Notes: generated by a model not told the origin, from the letters alone. A stretch of DNA of 64,000 nucleotides from Nocardia higoensis (GCF_015477835.1 NZ_JADLQN010000001.1:2356001-2420000), one strand, 5' to 3'; numbered from the stretch's first letter, positions 53,909 to 62,831 are shown. Numbers and translations: made by a program.

Positions 53909-54472
53909 GTGCAGAGCAGCATCCACCGGTCGGCAGCGTGGCGTCGTGACGCCGTCGCTCGCCTGCGTGGTGGGTCGGCGGGCGCGGTCTCCGGCGCGGT
54001 GTCCATCGCCGCGCACGGCTGGGCCGCCGCCACCGCGGCGCCAGGCAGTTCCACTCTGGCGCTGCTCGCCGCCGCATCGGCAGTCGTCGGCGCCTTGGTC
54101 GCCGGTATCGGCCCACTGCGCAACACCACCTCCGGTCTGGTAGCCGCGCTGATCGCGGGCCAACTCCTCGGCCACGTCACTCTCGGCTTCGGCTCCGGCC
54201 ACGCCCAGCACGGCGCCGACCTGATGAGCCGGCAGATGCTGACCGCGCATGTGCTCGCGGCCCTGTTCGCCGCCATGGTCATCCGCGGCGCGGAGGCGGC
54301 CTACCGCATCGGCACCACTGTGCTGGCGCGAGCACTCCCGCTGCGTCGCGAACTCCCGGTGTCCTTCGAACCCGCCCTGCTGCGCACCCGGTATCGAGAC
54401 CGCGTCATTCTGCGTGTGTTCGCTGCCAGGGCGTTGCGCACGCGCGCCCCGCCCGGCCCGGTCTTCGCCTGA
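53909..54472 (+). CDS. Membrane protein with a histidine-bearing loop, upstream of PepSY gene
   Basis: This 187-residue protein starts at GTG 53909. Four hydrophobic segments are visible. Between the third and fourth is LGFGSGHAQHGADLMSRQMLTAH, a His/Met-containing loop suited to metal binding. The C-terminal 45 residues are basic and cytoplasmic (ALLRTRYRDRVILRVFAARALRTRAPPGP). Similar proteins lie beside PepSY or copper-handling genes in actinobacteria (recalled). The metal role is an inference. Confidence 0.68.
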   Translation: MQSSIHRSAAWRRDAVARLRGGSAGAVSGAVSIAAHGWAAATAAPGSSTLALLAAASAVVGALVAGIGPLRNTTSGLVAALIAGQLLGHVTLGFGSGHAQHGADLMSRQMLTAHVLAALFAAMVIRGAEAAYRIGTTVLARALPLRRELPVSFEPALLRTRYRDRVILRVFAARALRTRAPPGPVFA

Positions 54473-54849
54473 TTCCACTCCACCCGGTGCGCGCCCTTCG
54501 GCCGCGCCCGTTCCTCGCACGCTGTCACGGCGCCGGAACCGCGTAGATCCACTCGGATCCGCGCGCGCCTCGATCCCCCGTCTGCATATTCGGGACGCGG
54601 GGACCGCGGCTGATTCGCCGACCAGCGGATGATTCGCCGACCGCGAAGCTCCTCCGCCGACCGGGAAGCCGCGCTGCCGAGCGCCCGCGCACGGCAGTGC
54701 GGCAGTGCGGCAGTGCGGCAGTGCGGCAGTGCGGCAGTGCGGCAGTGCGGACGAGTCACACCGTGGCCGAGCGCCTTTCGTGTTCGGCGGGGTCCCGTAC
54801 GCCCAGCGCGCGACGACACCGGGTGATCCCTCTTCAGAACGAGAAGACT
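54473..54849. other. 377-base gap holding the octanucleotide repeat
   Basis: No gene is visible. It contains a 13-base near-repeat of TGATTCGCCGACC around 54610-54640 and the seven-copy GGCAGTGC array at 54693-54748, about 100 bases before the PepSY start. It probably includes the promoter and leader of that gene. Confidence 0.55.
54693..54748 (+). repeat. Seven perfect GGCAGTGC octamer repeats
   Basis: Seven head-to-tail copies of an 8-base unit lie in the leader of the PepSY gene. All copies are identical. The unit is not a multiple of three and is prone to slippage. Confidence 0.97.
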
Positions 54850-56589
54850 GTGAAAACAACAGAATCTCCGGCGCCCGGCACCGGTCCCATACCGCCGCCG
54901 GGCACCAGTCCGATGCCGCCGCCAGGCGCCGATCCCACAGCGCCACAAGGCGCCACACCGCCGTCGGACACCACATCCCCGTTGTCCGACAAGGCGCGTA
55001 CGCAGCACGCGGACGCGGCGACACCGACCCGAGCGTCGGTCACCTCGTCCGAGGCGCCGGAGCGCACCGCGTCGATGTCCGGCCCGGATTCGACACCGGA
55101 CCCGACCTCCCCGGCCGAGCCGCACCTGCCCGCGACAGCGGCCGGTACCGGAGCAACCGACTCGAGGCGGGAGAGCCGGGCCGAGCCGAACTCCGGGCGG
55201 CGGGGTGTGCAGGCCCTGGCCATGCGACTGCACTTCTACGCCGGAGTCTTCGTGGCCCCGTTCATCCTGGTCGCGGCGGTCACCGGCGCGCTCTACGCGA
55301 TCTCGCCGACCCTGGAGCAGTTCGTCTCCCGCGACCTGCTGACCGTGGATCAGACCGGTGCGCCACGGCCGTTGGCCGAGCAGATCGACGCCGCCACCGC
55401 GCTGCGCCCGGATCTCGCGCTGGTGGCGGTCTCCCCGGCACCCGGCGCGACCGATACCACGCGGGTGATCTTCGCCGATCCCGCACTCGGTGAGTCGGAG
55501 CGGCACGCGGTGTTCGTCGATCCGTACACCGCCGAACCGATCGGCGAATCTGTCGTCTACGGCAGTTCCGGCGCGTTGCCCCTGCGCACCTGGATCGACC
55601 GCCTGCACCGGGATCTGCACCTGGGCGAGCCCGGTCGGCTCTACAGCGAACTGGCGGCTTCCTGGCTCTGGATCGTGGCCCTGGCCGGTCTCGCGCTGTG
55701 GTGGCGGCGGGTCCGTACCCGCCGATCCCGGAGTTCCTCGGCGTGGCTGCTGGCGCCCGACCGCAGCCGAGGGGGCCGACTGCGGAACATGAACTGGCAC
55801 GGCGCGATCGGCATGTGGATCCTGCCGCTAGCGGCGCTGCTGTCGGTGACCGGCATGACATGGTCGACCTATGCCGGCGCCAATATCGGCGATCTACGCG
55901 CCCAGCTCAGCTGGACCACACCGGCGGTGAGCACCTCCCTCGGCGAGGGCGCGCCCGCGGCCGGTCCGAGCGGAGACCACCAGCATCACGGTGGCGGTCA
56001 CGTCGGTGGCGCCTCGGCCGATTCCGGCTCGCGCGCGCAGGAGATCGACCGCGCCTACGCGGCGGCACGGGCGGCGGGTATCACTCAGGCCGCCGAGATC
56101 ACCGTGCCCCAGAAGGCCGATCGCGCCTATGCCGTGAAGGAACGGCGGCTGCCCGGGATCTACACCGTCGACTCGGTCGCCGTGGACGGGCGCAACGGAG
56201 CGATCACCGATCGACTCGACTACGCCGATTGGCCGTTGATGGCGAAACTCACCAACTGGGGCATCCAGTTCCACATGGGCCTGATGTTCGGGTTGGCGAA
56301 CCAACTGCTGCTGCTCGCCGCCATGATCGGACTCGTCGTGGTGATCGTGCTCGGTTACCGGATGTGGTGGCAGCGCAGGCCGACCAGGGACGCCGGGCGC
56401 TTCGCCTTCGGCCGGGCTCCACGCCGCGGTGCGCTGCGCGGCAGCTCGCTGTGGCTGGTGCTCCCGTTGCTCGCCGCGACCGTGGTCGTCGGCTGGTTCG
56501 TGCCGCTGGTCGGCCTGAGCCTGCTCGGGTTCCTGGTGATCGACACCCTCATCGGTCTACGACAGCGTTTCGGCGCCGCGGCGTCCTGA
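54850..56589 (+). CDS. PepSY-associated transmembrane protein with His-rich loop
   Basis: This 579-residue protein starts at GTG 54850. The first 120 residues are Pro/Ser/Thr-rich and disordered. Then comes the PepSY_TM fold: TM1 (LHFYAGVFVAPFILVAAVTGALYA), a PepSY domain, RTWIDRLHRDLHLGEPGRLYSELAASW, a second TM pair (NWHGAIGMWILPLAALLSVTGMTW), and two further TMs near the C terminus. Conserved histidines in TM1 and NWHG are haem or metal ligands in ferric-reductase-like homologues (PiuB, FoxB, FscN). An inserted loop has GDHQHHGGGHVGG. It is probably a metal or siderophore reductase at the membrane. Confidence 0.85.
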   Translation: MKTTESPAPGTGPIPPPGTSPMPPPGADPTAPQGATPPSDTTSPLSDKARTQHADAATPTRASVTSSEAPERTASMSGPDSTPDPTSPAEPHLPATAAGTGATDSRRESRAEPNSGRRGVQALAMRLHFYAGVFVAPFILVAAVTGALYAISPTLEQFVSRDLLTVDQTGAPRPLAEQIDAATALRPDLALVAVSPAPGATDTTRVIFADPALGESERHAVFVDPYTAEPIGESVVYGSSGALPLRTWIDRLHRDLHLGEPGRLYSELAASWLWIVALAGLALWWRRVRTRRSRSSSAWLLAPDRSRGGRLRNMNWHGAIGMWILPLAALLSVTGMTWSTYAGANIGDLRAQLSWTTPAVSTSLGEGAPAAGPSGDHQHHGGGHVGGASADSGSRAQEIDRAYAAARAAGITQAAEITVPQKADRAYAVKERRLPGIYTVDSVAVDGRNGAITDRLDYADWPLMAKLTNWGIQFHMGLMFGLANQLLLLAAMIGLVVVIVLGYRMWWQRRPTRDAGRFAFGRAPRRGALRGSSLWLVLPLLAATVVVGWFVPLVGLSLLGFLVIDTLIGLRQRFGAAAS

Positions 56590-56747
56590 CACCCGCAGGT
56601 CCTGACAACATCCTGAACATCTCCGGGGTCCTGCCCCGGCAACTCCACCGACGGCAGCCGTTTCCGCACGGCCGTCGCGGCGCGCCCTGTCGCGTCCGAC
56701 GGCGGCCACGGACCGTGCCGCCCTCCGACGAAGGAATTCGATTTCTC

Positions 56748-57467
56748 ATGCGTTTCGACCGTTTCGCCCTCACCACCGCCGCTGTGCTCACCGCCCTCGG
56801 CGTGACCGCGGGAACCGCCATCGCCGCACCCGCGCAGGATCGTCCCGCCGACCAGCAGACGGTGGGCTTCTCCGCACACGCCACCGACACCGCCTCCGTC
56901 ATCGAGATCACCGGCGGCGCACTGCGCGTCGAGGACGAGAACCTGCAGATCACCGCAGCCGACGGCACTGTCGTCGCGGCCACCCCGCTGCACTTCACCC
57001 TCGACGATTTCACCTTCCCCATCGCCGCCGACATCGACGGAGATCGCGCCACCCTCACTCCGCAGCTCGACCCGGCCAAGGCGGTCTACACCCCGGTCGC
57101 GCTGCCCTACGAGAACTCCGCGCCGTGGAAGTCCGAGTACGAACGTGAGCAGGCCGCCTGGTCGCGGATGACCAGCACCATCGGCATGGGCGCCAGCATC
57201 GGCACCCTGGTCGGCGGGCTGGGCGGCGGTGCGATCGGCTGCGTCCTCGGCGGCATCGCCGGAGCCACCGTGGCGTCGGCGACCATCGTGGGTCTGTTCG
57301 GTCCGTTCATCCCGGCCGCCGCTGTCGGCTGTGTGGGCGGCATCCTCGCCGTCGGCGCACTGGGCACGCTGGCCGGGCAGATCCTGGTCACCGCACCCGT
57401 CGCCGTCGGCGCCGCGCTGCAGTACTTCACCACCATCAACCAGCCGTTCACCCCGCCCGCCAAGTGA
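56748..57467 (+). CDS. Secreted or membrane-active protein with Gly-zipper segment
   Basis: This 239-residue protein starts at ATG 56748. A signal peptide (FALTTAAVLTALGVTAGTAIAAPA) is followed by a beta-rich region of about 120 residues (VIEITGGALRVEDENLQITAADGTVVAATPLHFTL) and then a hydrophobic Gly-zipper stretch (MGASIGTLVGGLGGGAIGCVLGGIAGATVAS) with two more hydrophobic segments. This layout is known in actinobacterial secreted proteins of unknown role. It follows the PepSY gene by 158 bases and ends in a terminator. Confidence 0.75.
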   Translation: MRFDRFALTTAAVLTALGVTAGTAIAAPAQDRPADQQTVGFSAHATDTASVIEITGGALRVEDENLQITAADGTVVAATPLHFTLDDFTFPIAADIDGDRATLTPQLDPAKAVYTPVALPYENSAPWKSEYEREQAAWSRMTSTIGMGASIGTLVGGLGGGAIGCVLGGIAGATVASATIVGLFGPFIPAAAVGCVGGILAVGALGTLAGQILVTAPVAVGAALQYFTTINQPFTPPAK

Positions 57468-57501
57468 CCCGGCCGCCCGATCAGGGGCGGCACGACACAC
57501 G

Positions 57502-57530
57502 AACCCCGGCGTCCGCGCGACGCCGGGGTT
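57502..57530 (+). terminator. Terminator of the Gly-zipper protein gene
   Basis: AACCCCGGCGTC pairs perfectly with GACGCCGGGGTT (12 bp, 5-base loop), 35 bases after the stop. Confidence 0.8.
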
Positions 57531-57596
57531 TGTCGTATGCGCGACCGGGTAGCTCGCCCAGCACTCCGTACGACACGGCAATGAAAGGGCACCGTC

Positions 57597-58067
57597 ATGG
57601 CAACATTCGATTCCACCACCAGGACGAATCAGTGGTCACCGGTCCGAATCGCCGCGTTCGTCGTCGGCGCGACGTTCCTGCTGATCGGCATTCTCGGGTT
57701 CATCCCCGGCATCACCACGAACTACGACACCTTGGAGTGGGCGGGTCACCACTCCGAGGCGAAGCTGCTCGGCGTGTTCGAAGTCTCGATCCTGCACAAC
57801 CTCGTGCATCTGGCCTTCGGCGTCGCCGGCGTACTGGCCGCACGCGCGGCGCGCACGGCCACGGGCTTCCTCGTCATCGGTGGCATCATCTATCTGGCCC
57901 TGTGGCTGTACGGACTGGTCATCGACCAGGACAGCTCGGCCAATTTCGTTCCGGTGAACACCGCGGACAACTGGCTGCACTTCGCTCTCGGGCTGGGCAT
58001 GGTCGGGCTGGGCGCGTTGCTGCCGAGGTGGGTGACCGGTCGCCGGCACACCGGATTGATCGCCTGA
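57597..58067 (+). CDS. DUF4383 four-helix membrane protein
   Basis: This 156-residue protein has four hydrophobic segments and the DUF4383 pattern: GATFLLIGILGFIPGITTNYDTL, LGVFEVSILHNLVHLAFGVAGVLAA, then NTADNWLHFALGLGMVGLG. The histidines in HNLVHL and NWLHF are conserved in the family. The function is unknown; members are stress-associated in actinobacteria. It lies upstream of the SRPBCC gene by 77 bases. Confidence 0.85.
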   Translation: MATFDSTTRTNQWSPVRIAAFVVGATFLLIGILGFIPGITTNYDTLEWAGHHSEAKLLGVFEVSILHNLVHLAFGVAGVLAARAARTATGFLVIGGIIYLALWLYGLVIDQDSSANFVPVNTADNWLHFALGLGMVGLGALLPRWVTGRRHTGLIA

Positions 58068-58144
58068 GGCCGCCAGAGGTCCGTTTGCGCGGTCGGCGCC
58101 CGGGTAGCCGACCTGGTGACCCGTAATCGAGGAAAGGGGTTCGC

Positions 58145-58735
58145 ATGAGCACGATGGCCGCCACCGTGGACGTCGAGGTTCCTGTCCGCACCGCCTACAA
58201 CCAGTGGACGCAGTTCGAGTCCTTCCCGCAGTTCATGGAAGGCGTGGAGACCGTCCGTCAACTCGACGACCGGCACACCCACTGGCGCGTTCACGTCGGG
58301 CCGTCCACGCGGGAGTTCGACGCCACCATCACCGAACAGCATCCCGACGAGCGCATCGCGTGGAAGTCCGACTCCGGGCCCAACCACGCGGGCGTGATCA
58401 CCTTCCACCGTCTCGACGACACCCACACCAGGGTGACCGCGCAGATGGACGTCGACCCGGAAGGCTTCGTGGAGAACGCCGCCGACAAACTCGGCATCCT
58501 GAAGCATCGGGTGAACGGTGACATGAAGCGCTTCAAGGAGTTCATCGAGAGCCAGGGATACGAGACCGGCGCGTGGCGCGGCGACATCCCCCGCCCGGGG
58601 AGCGACATGCCGCGGCCGGGCGGCGACATCCCCCGTCCGGGGAGCGATATGCCGCGCTCGGGCGGCGACATCCCGCGGCCGGGTGGCAACATGCCGCGAC
58701 CGGGCGGCGACATCCCGCGCCCGGGCACACCGTAG
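58145..58735 (+). CDS. SRPBCC-family protein with seven-copy heptapeptide tail
   Basis: This 196-residue protein has an SRPBCC (START-like, polyketide-cyclase) domain in residues 1-145: TVDVEVPVRTAYNQWTQFESFPQFMEGVETVRQLDDRHTHWRVHVGPSTREFDATITEQHPDERIAWKSDSG...VTAQMDVDPEGF. The last 50 residues are seven copies of D-(I/M)-P-R-P-G-(S/G). Homologues usually end at residue 150, so the tail is an addition. The hydrophobic-cavity fold binds lipids or polyketides. GAGGAAAGG precedes the ATG. Confidence 0.87.
   Translation: MSTMAATVDVEVPVRTAYNQWTQFESFPQFMEGVETVRQLDDRHTHWRVHVGPSTREFDATITEQHPDERIAWKSDSGPNHAGVITFHRLDDTHTRVTAQMDVDPEGFVENAADKLGILKHRVNGDMKRFKEFIESQGYETGAWRGDIPRPGSDMPRPGGDIPRPGSDMPRSGGDIPRPGGNMPRPGGDIPRPGTP
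58583..58729 (+). repeat. Seven 21-bp repeats encoding DIPRPGS-type heptapeptides
   Basis: Seven tandem units of 21 bases encode DIPRPGS, DMPRPGG, DIPRPGS, DMPRSGG, DIPRPGG, NMPRPGG and DIPRPGT, ending just before the stop codon. Confidence 0.95.
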
Positions 58736-58837
58736 GTCCGCTGACATGCCGGAGCCGCGGCCGCGCGCCGCGGCTTCGGCGTGTGTCCGTCAGGCGGCCA
58801 CCGGCGGAGCGGGTGCGCGGCCGCGGAATCCGCACGG

Positions 58838-59947
58838 CTACGCAATCACCGTCGAGCCGACAGGCTTCCGGTGGCCTGCCGCGACGAGGCGTTCCCCGGC
58901 CGCGCGCGCGACGGCCGCCGAGCGGTCGCGGTCGACCAGAGCGACGACGCTGCCGCCGAAACCGCCGCCCACCATCCTGGCTCCGTACGCCCCCGCTGCC
59001 AGCACCGCGTCCACCACCTCGTCCGAGGCGGGCGTGGAGACCTCGAAATCGTCGCGGAGCGAGGTATGCGCCGCGACGAGGATCGGCCCGATCTCCCGGG
59101 GATCGGCGCCGCCGCGCAAGCACTCGGCGACCGCCAGCACTCTCGCGTTCTCGGTCACCACATGCCTGGCCCGCCGCCGCAGCACCGGGTCGGTGATCCG
59201 GCCGAGCTCACCGAGCGCCGTGACGTCGCGCAACGCGGGCACACCCAATTCCTGTGCTGCGGCTTCGCATTCCGCGCGCCGCCGCGCGTACCCTCCACCG
59301 GCGTTCTCGTGCGGTTCGCCGGTGTCCACGACGAGCAGAGCCGATCCGGACTCCGCGAGCTCGAAAGGGATCTGCTCACAGCCGTCGTCGCCGCGAGCGC
59401 CCACCGCGGTGAAGCGCCGCACATCGAGCAACAACGCATGCCCGGCGGTGCACAACAGCGCCGCCGACTGGTCGAGTATCCCGGTGGGCGCGCCCGCGTA
59501 CCGGTTCTCCGCGCAGGCGGCGATATCGATGAGTTCACGGACGCCGAGGCCGGGTGCGCACAGATCTCGCATCGCCTGTGCCACAGAACATGTCAGCGCC
59601 GCCGAACTCGACAGCCCGGCCCCGATCGGCACCGCGCCGTCGACCTCGATCTCGATACCGGGCACCGCATGCCCGCGCGCACGGAACTCGCCGACCACGC
59701 CCAGGATGTAGCGTGCCCAACCAGGAATTCGCTCCCGCGCCTCGGCGATCTCCTCGATCGCGACCGCCAGTGGCTCACCCGGACGCTGCCGGGAAGTGAT
59801 CCGAGCCGTCGCGTCGGTGCTCAGGCGAGCGGTACACCGCGTCACCAGCGGCAGCGCGACGGGAAGCACGAATCCGTCGTTGTAATCGGTGTGCTCGCCG
59901 ATGATGTTCACCCTGCCCGGCGCGACCCACGTGTCCACCCGACCCAT
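58838..59947 (-). CDS. galK: Galactokinase
   Basis: This 369-residue GHMP kinase phosphorylates galactose at C1 in the Leloir pathway. The galactokinase signature GRVNIIGEHTDYNDGFVLP is at the N terminus, the ATP loop PIGAGLSSSAAL follows near residue 110, and GGGFGGSVVAL is near the C terminus. It stands alone; no galT or galE is next to it. Confidence 0.95.
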   Translation of the reverse strand: MGRVDTWVAPGRVNIIGEHTDYNDGFVLPVALPLVTRCTARLSTDATARITSRQRPGEPLAVAIEEIAEARERIPGWARYILGVVGEFRARGHAVPGIEIEVDGAVPIGAGLSSSAALTCSVAQAMRDLCAPGLGVRELIDIAACAENRYAGAPTGILDQSAALLCTAGHALLLDVRRFTAVGARGDDGCEQIPFELAESGSALLVVDTGEPHENAGGGYARRRAECEAAAQELGVPALRDVTALGELGRITDPVLRRRARHVVTENARVLAVAECLRGGADPREIGPILVAAHTSLRDDFEVSTPASDEVVDAVLAAGAYGARMVGGGFGGSVVALVDRDRSAAVARAAGERLVAAGHRKPVGSTVIA

Positions 59948-60239
59948 TCTGCTCCTGGCAACCGAACGGCATCAGCCCCGGTGAACCGTGGGCGGGCATT
60001 CGCCGCAATCGATCCCGCCGTGGCCGGGTCCGTGCCATTATCAGATCAGTTGTCCAGGTCCGCTCGACCTGTCCACAGCGCTCGGCCGGGACGGCTGTTC
60101 ACAGCATCGCTTTCTCTCTCGACAACGTCGTCGGGGCCTCGATATCGACACTCTGGTATCGAGAGATCGATGCCGCCGTGGAGGAGTGCCGATCAGTCTG
60201 CCGCACGGATGACCGCGTCGTCAGGGCCGAGGGGGGTTG

Positions 60240-62063
60240 ATGACAATGAACGAAACAGCTCCGGGATCTCGCCCGGGCGTGCTCGAAGCACTGGGAAAGC
60301 TCGAAACACTCTGTGGGATAGCACTTCTCGCTGTCTGCTCCACGGTGATCGCCCTCCCCCTGCTGGTCGGCGGGCGCCGGCTGTCCCTGGCGACGATGCT
60401 GATCGTGGTGACGGGCACGCTGGTCATGATCGGCCGCGGGTTGCGCAGGTACCGGCCCAGGCAGCCACTGCCGTGGTACCTGCTGGCGGGCTCGGCGGTC
60501 CTGTTCGCGGCGAGTTCGACCTCGCAGGACTTCGGCGCGGCCGCCGCGCACGGCGCCGATCTGTGCCTTCTCGCCGCGTATTTCGTCATGGCGCTGGCAG
60601 TCGCCGCCTGGCTGCGGACACGCAGGCGGCGCGGCGACTACGACTTGGCGCTGGACTCCGCTCTCATCGGCCTCGCCGCCATGCTCGCCTCCTGGCCCTT
60701 CCTGATCTCGCCCGCGATGGGTTCGGCCACCCCGGTGTCCGCTGCGCTCGTGGTCTGTCATCCGCTGCTGGACGCGATGCTGCTGGCCTTCCTCGCACAC
60801 TCGGTGGCCACGGTGGGGCATTCGGAAGCATCTCTTCGGCTGCTGCATCTGGGGTTGTCCGCCGCGCTCGCCGGCGACCTGATGCGCAATCTGGACCGCG
60901 CCGGTCTGGCGCAGGTCGACCTGGCCGGCCAGCGCACACCGACGCTGTTGGCCTATGCGGCGATCGGGATCGCGGCCCTGCACCCGACCATGGCGGCGCT
61001 GGGTGGGCCGCGTCGTGTCCACCCGCACCGATCCCGGCAGCGGGCGAGCCTGATCGCGGGTGCGCTGATCGTGGCGGCACTGGTGCCGGTGCTCGGTTCC
61101 CACCTGGACACCGTCGACCGCGTCGTGGTGTCGTCGCTGTTCGCTCTCCTGCTGATCGGGGTGCTCGTGCGCAGCGAGCGCGCCATCCAGCGCAGTCTGC
61201 GCAGCGAACGTCGCGCCCAGTACCAGGCCGATCACGACATGCTGACCGGTCTGTTGAATCGGTCGGCGCTGTTGCGGGTGTACTCGCGTGAGCACACTTC
61301 ACCCCGGCCGGGGCCACTCGGTCTGCTCTTCATCGATCTGGACGACTTCAAGCGGGTCAACGACAGCTACGGCCACGCCGTCGGCGACGAATTGATCGCC
61401 GACGCCGCTGCCCGCATCCGCCGGGTGGCAGGCCGCGATCCCGTGGTCGCCCGCTACGGCGGCGACGAGTTCGTGGTGCTCACCCCGTTCCCGGCGCAGC
61501 AGGCGGCCGCCTTGGCCGAGCGCCTGCTCGAGGCATTCACCACGCCGTTCGCGCTCAGCGCCGGATCAGTGCGGGTGACCGCGAGCATCGGCATCGCGAG
61601 TACGCAGAGCCGCAGGCACGGCATGCTCGTCGACGACCTGATCCGCGAAGCGGACGCGGCCATGTACTACGCCAAGGAACGGGCGCTCGGCTACGCGTTC
61701 CACCCGAACGCCGTCGTCGCCGACCTCGACACCGATCGTGCGGACGCTCGGCTGCACGCGGCGGACGACATCTGTCCCCGCCTCGCCGGACTGCCCGGCC
61801 GGAGCCGTGCCCACCGACCGGCGCGCACCCCGTCCGATCGGGCGACGGCCGAACCGACGCCTACGCCGCGGTCCACCGCGTCGGGAGTGGATGGGTCGGC
61901 GATCTCGATGCCCGAGCGCCCCGCGGCCGTCTCCGCCGCGCGCAGGTCGGCCCCGGGTGAGGCGGGCCCGAGTGGCGTCCACTGCCCGGACGCCGGTGCC
62001 GGCGCCACGCTCACCGCCTGGCTTCGGCGCACCGGAAAGCAGACCGCCGGGCGCGTGGGCTGA
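60240..62063 (+). CDS. Membrane-bound diguanylate cyclase (GGDEF)
   Basis: This 607-residue protein starts at ATG 60240 behind GAGGGGGG. The first 320 residues hold about nine hydrophobic helices, a membrane sensor of unknown input. The GGDEF domain follows (residues about 325-490) with DHDMLTGLLNRSALL, FIDLDDFKRVNDSYGHAVGDELI and RYGGDEFVVL; the active site is canonical, so it should make cyclic di-GMP. An RxxD inhibitory site is not evident at the usual spacing. There is no EAL domain. The last 120 residues are Arg/Pro/Ser/Ala-rich and disordered. Confidence 0.92.
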   Translation: MTMNETAPGSRPGVLEALGKLETLCGIALLAVCSTVIALPLLVGGRRLSLATMLIVVTGTLVMIGRGLRRYRPRQPLPWYLLAGSAVLFAASSTSQDFGAAAAHGADLCLLAAYFVMALAVAAWLRTRRRRGDYDLALDSALIGLAAMLASWPFLISPAMGSATPVSAALVVCHPLLDAMLLAFLAHSVATVGHSEASLRLLHLGLSAALAGDLMRNLDRAGLAQVDLAGQRTPTLLAYAAIGIAALHPTMAALGGPRRVHPHRSRQRASLIAGALIVAALVPVLGSHLDTVDRVVVSSLFALLLIGVLVRSERAIQRSLRSERRAQYQADHDMLTGLLNRSALLRVYSREHTSPRPGPLGLLFIDLDDFKRVNDSYGHAVGDELIADAAARIRRVAGRDPVVARYGGDEFVVLTPFPAQQAAALAERLLEAFTTPFALSAGSVRVTASIGIASTQSRRHGMLVDDLIREADAAMYYAKERALGYAFHPNAVVADLDTDRADARLHAADDICPRLAGLPGRSRAHRPARTPSDRATAEPTPTPRSTASGVDGSAISMPERPAAVSAARRSAPGEAGPSGVHCPDAGAGATLTAWLRRTGKQTAGRVG

Positions 62064-62081
62064 ACACGCCGGGGCGCGGGA

Positions 62082-62831
62082 TCAGGAGTCGAGGTCCTCG
62101 AGTGCGCGCTTGGCGGCTTCCAGCTCGGCCTGCAGCTGCGCGACCTTCGCCAGCTGCGCTTCCCTGGCAGCGTCGAGGATGCCGGCGACGACCTCGGCGA
62201 CCTCCGGGTGCAGCAGCTTGGCGGCCTGGGCGACGGCGGCGCTGCTCACCGGCAGACCGCGCACCGACCGCTTCTTGCCGGTGACGACCTCCACGGTCCA
62301 TTCGCCGTCGGCGGTGCCTGCCAGGGTGACCGACACCTCGGGCGCCTTCGCCTTGCGGGCCGGGGCCTTCGCGGCCTTGGCGGCGGGCCTGCTCGACGCG
62401 GCCGGGTCCGGTGCGGGCGCAGCGGTTTTCGCGGGCTGAGTCTTCGCGGCGTCCTGGGCGGGACGCGGCGCGCTCTCCTTGGCCACGGGTGCGCTCGTCG
62501 GGCTCGGCGGCTGGGTCACAGGGGTTTCCTTTCTCGGCGCGGGCTCGGCCCGCCCGGGTGCGGCGGCCGCCTTCTCGCGAGGCGGCTTGGTGACGGTCAC
62601 TTCGACCGGGGAGAACGACAGCACGTCCCTGGAACCGGTGGGACGCACCTGCAAGAAGTCGCCCTCGGCCGGATCACCGAGTGCCACAACCTTTCCCGAC
62701 CGTCCTTCGGCCACCCCGACGGCGGCGGCGGTGAACCACACCATCGGTGGGCGGCCCGCCGCGATCTCCGCGGCGATGTGCTGTATCTCGCTGTCCGACA
62801 ACGGCGTGGGCTTGTTTCGCGGTGAGGGCAT
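62082..62831 (-). CDS. DUF6319-like protein
   Basis: This 249-residue protein has an N-terminal domain (LSDSEIQHIAAEIAAGRPPMVWFTAAAVGVAEGRSGKVVALGDPAEGDFLQVRPTGSRDVLSFSPVEV), a long Ala/Pro/Lys-rich linker like histone-H1 tails, and a C-terminal alpha-helical coiled coil (AAREAQLAKVAQLQAELEAAKRALEDLD). It resembles actinobacterial DUF6319 proteins. The basic linker suggests nucleic-acid contact; this is an inference. It is convergent with the diguanylate cyclase gene. Confidence 0.75.
   Translation of the reverse strand: MPSPRNKPTPLSDSEIQHIAAEIAAGRPPMVWFTAAAVGVAEGRSGKVVALGDPAEGDFLQVRPTGSRDVLSFSPVEVTVTKPPREKAAAAPGRAEPAPRKETPVTQPPSPTSAPVAKESAPRPAQDAAKTQPAKTAAPAPDPAASSRPAAKAAKAPARKAKAPEVSVTLAGTADGEWTVEVVTGKKRSVRGLPVSSAAVAQAAKLLHPEVAEVVAGILDAAREAQLAKVAQLQAELEAAKRALEDLDS

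Noticed and set aside
54693-54748. CRISPR-like array
   Set aside because: Repeats are contiguous 8-mers with no spacers, and no cas gene is near.
58781-61291. 836-codon plus-strand frame across the galactokinase gene
   Set aside because: It is antisense to a clear galK over most of its length and reads into the diguanylate cyclase gene in the wrong frame.
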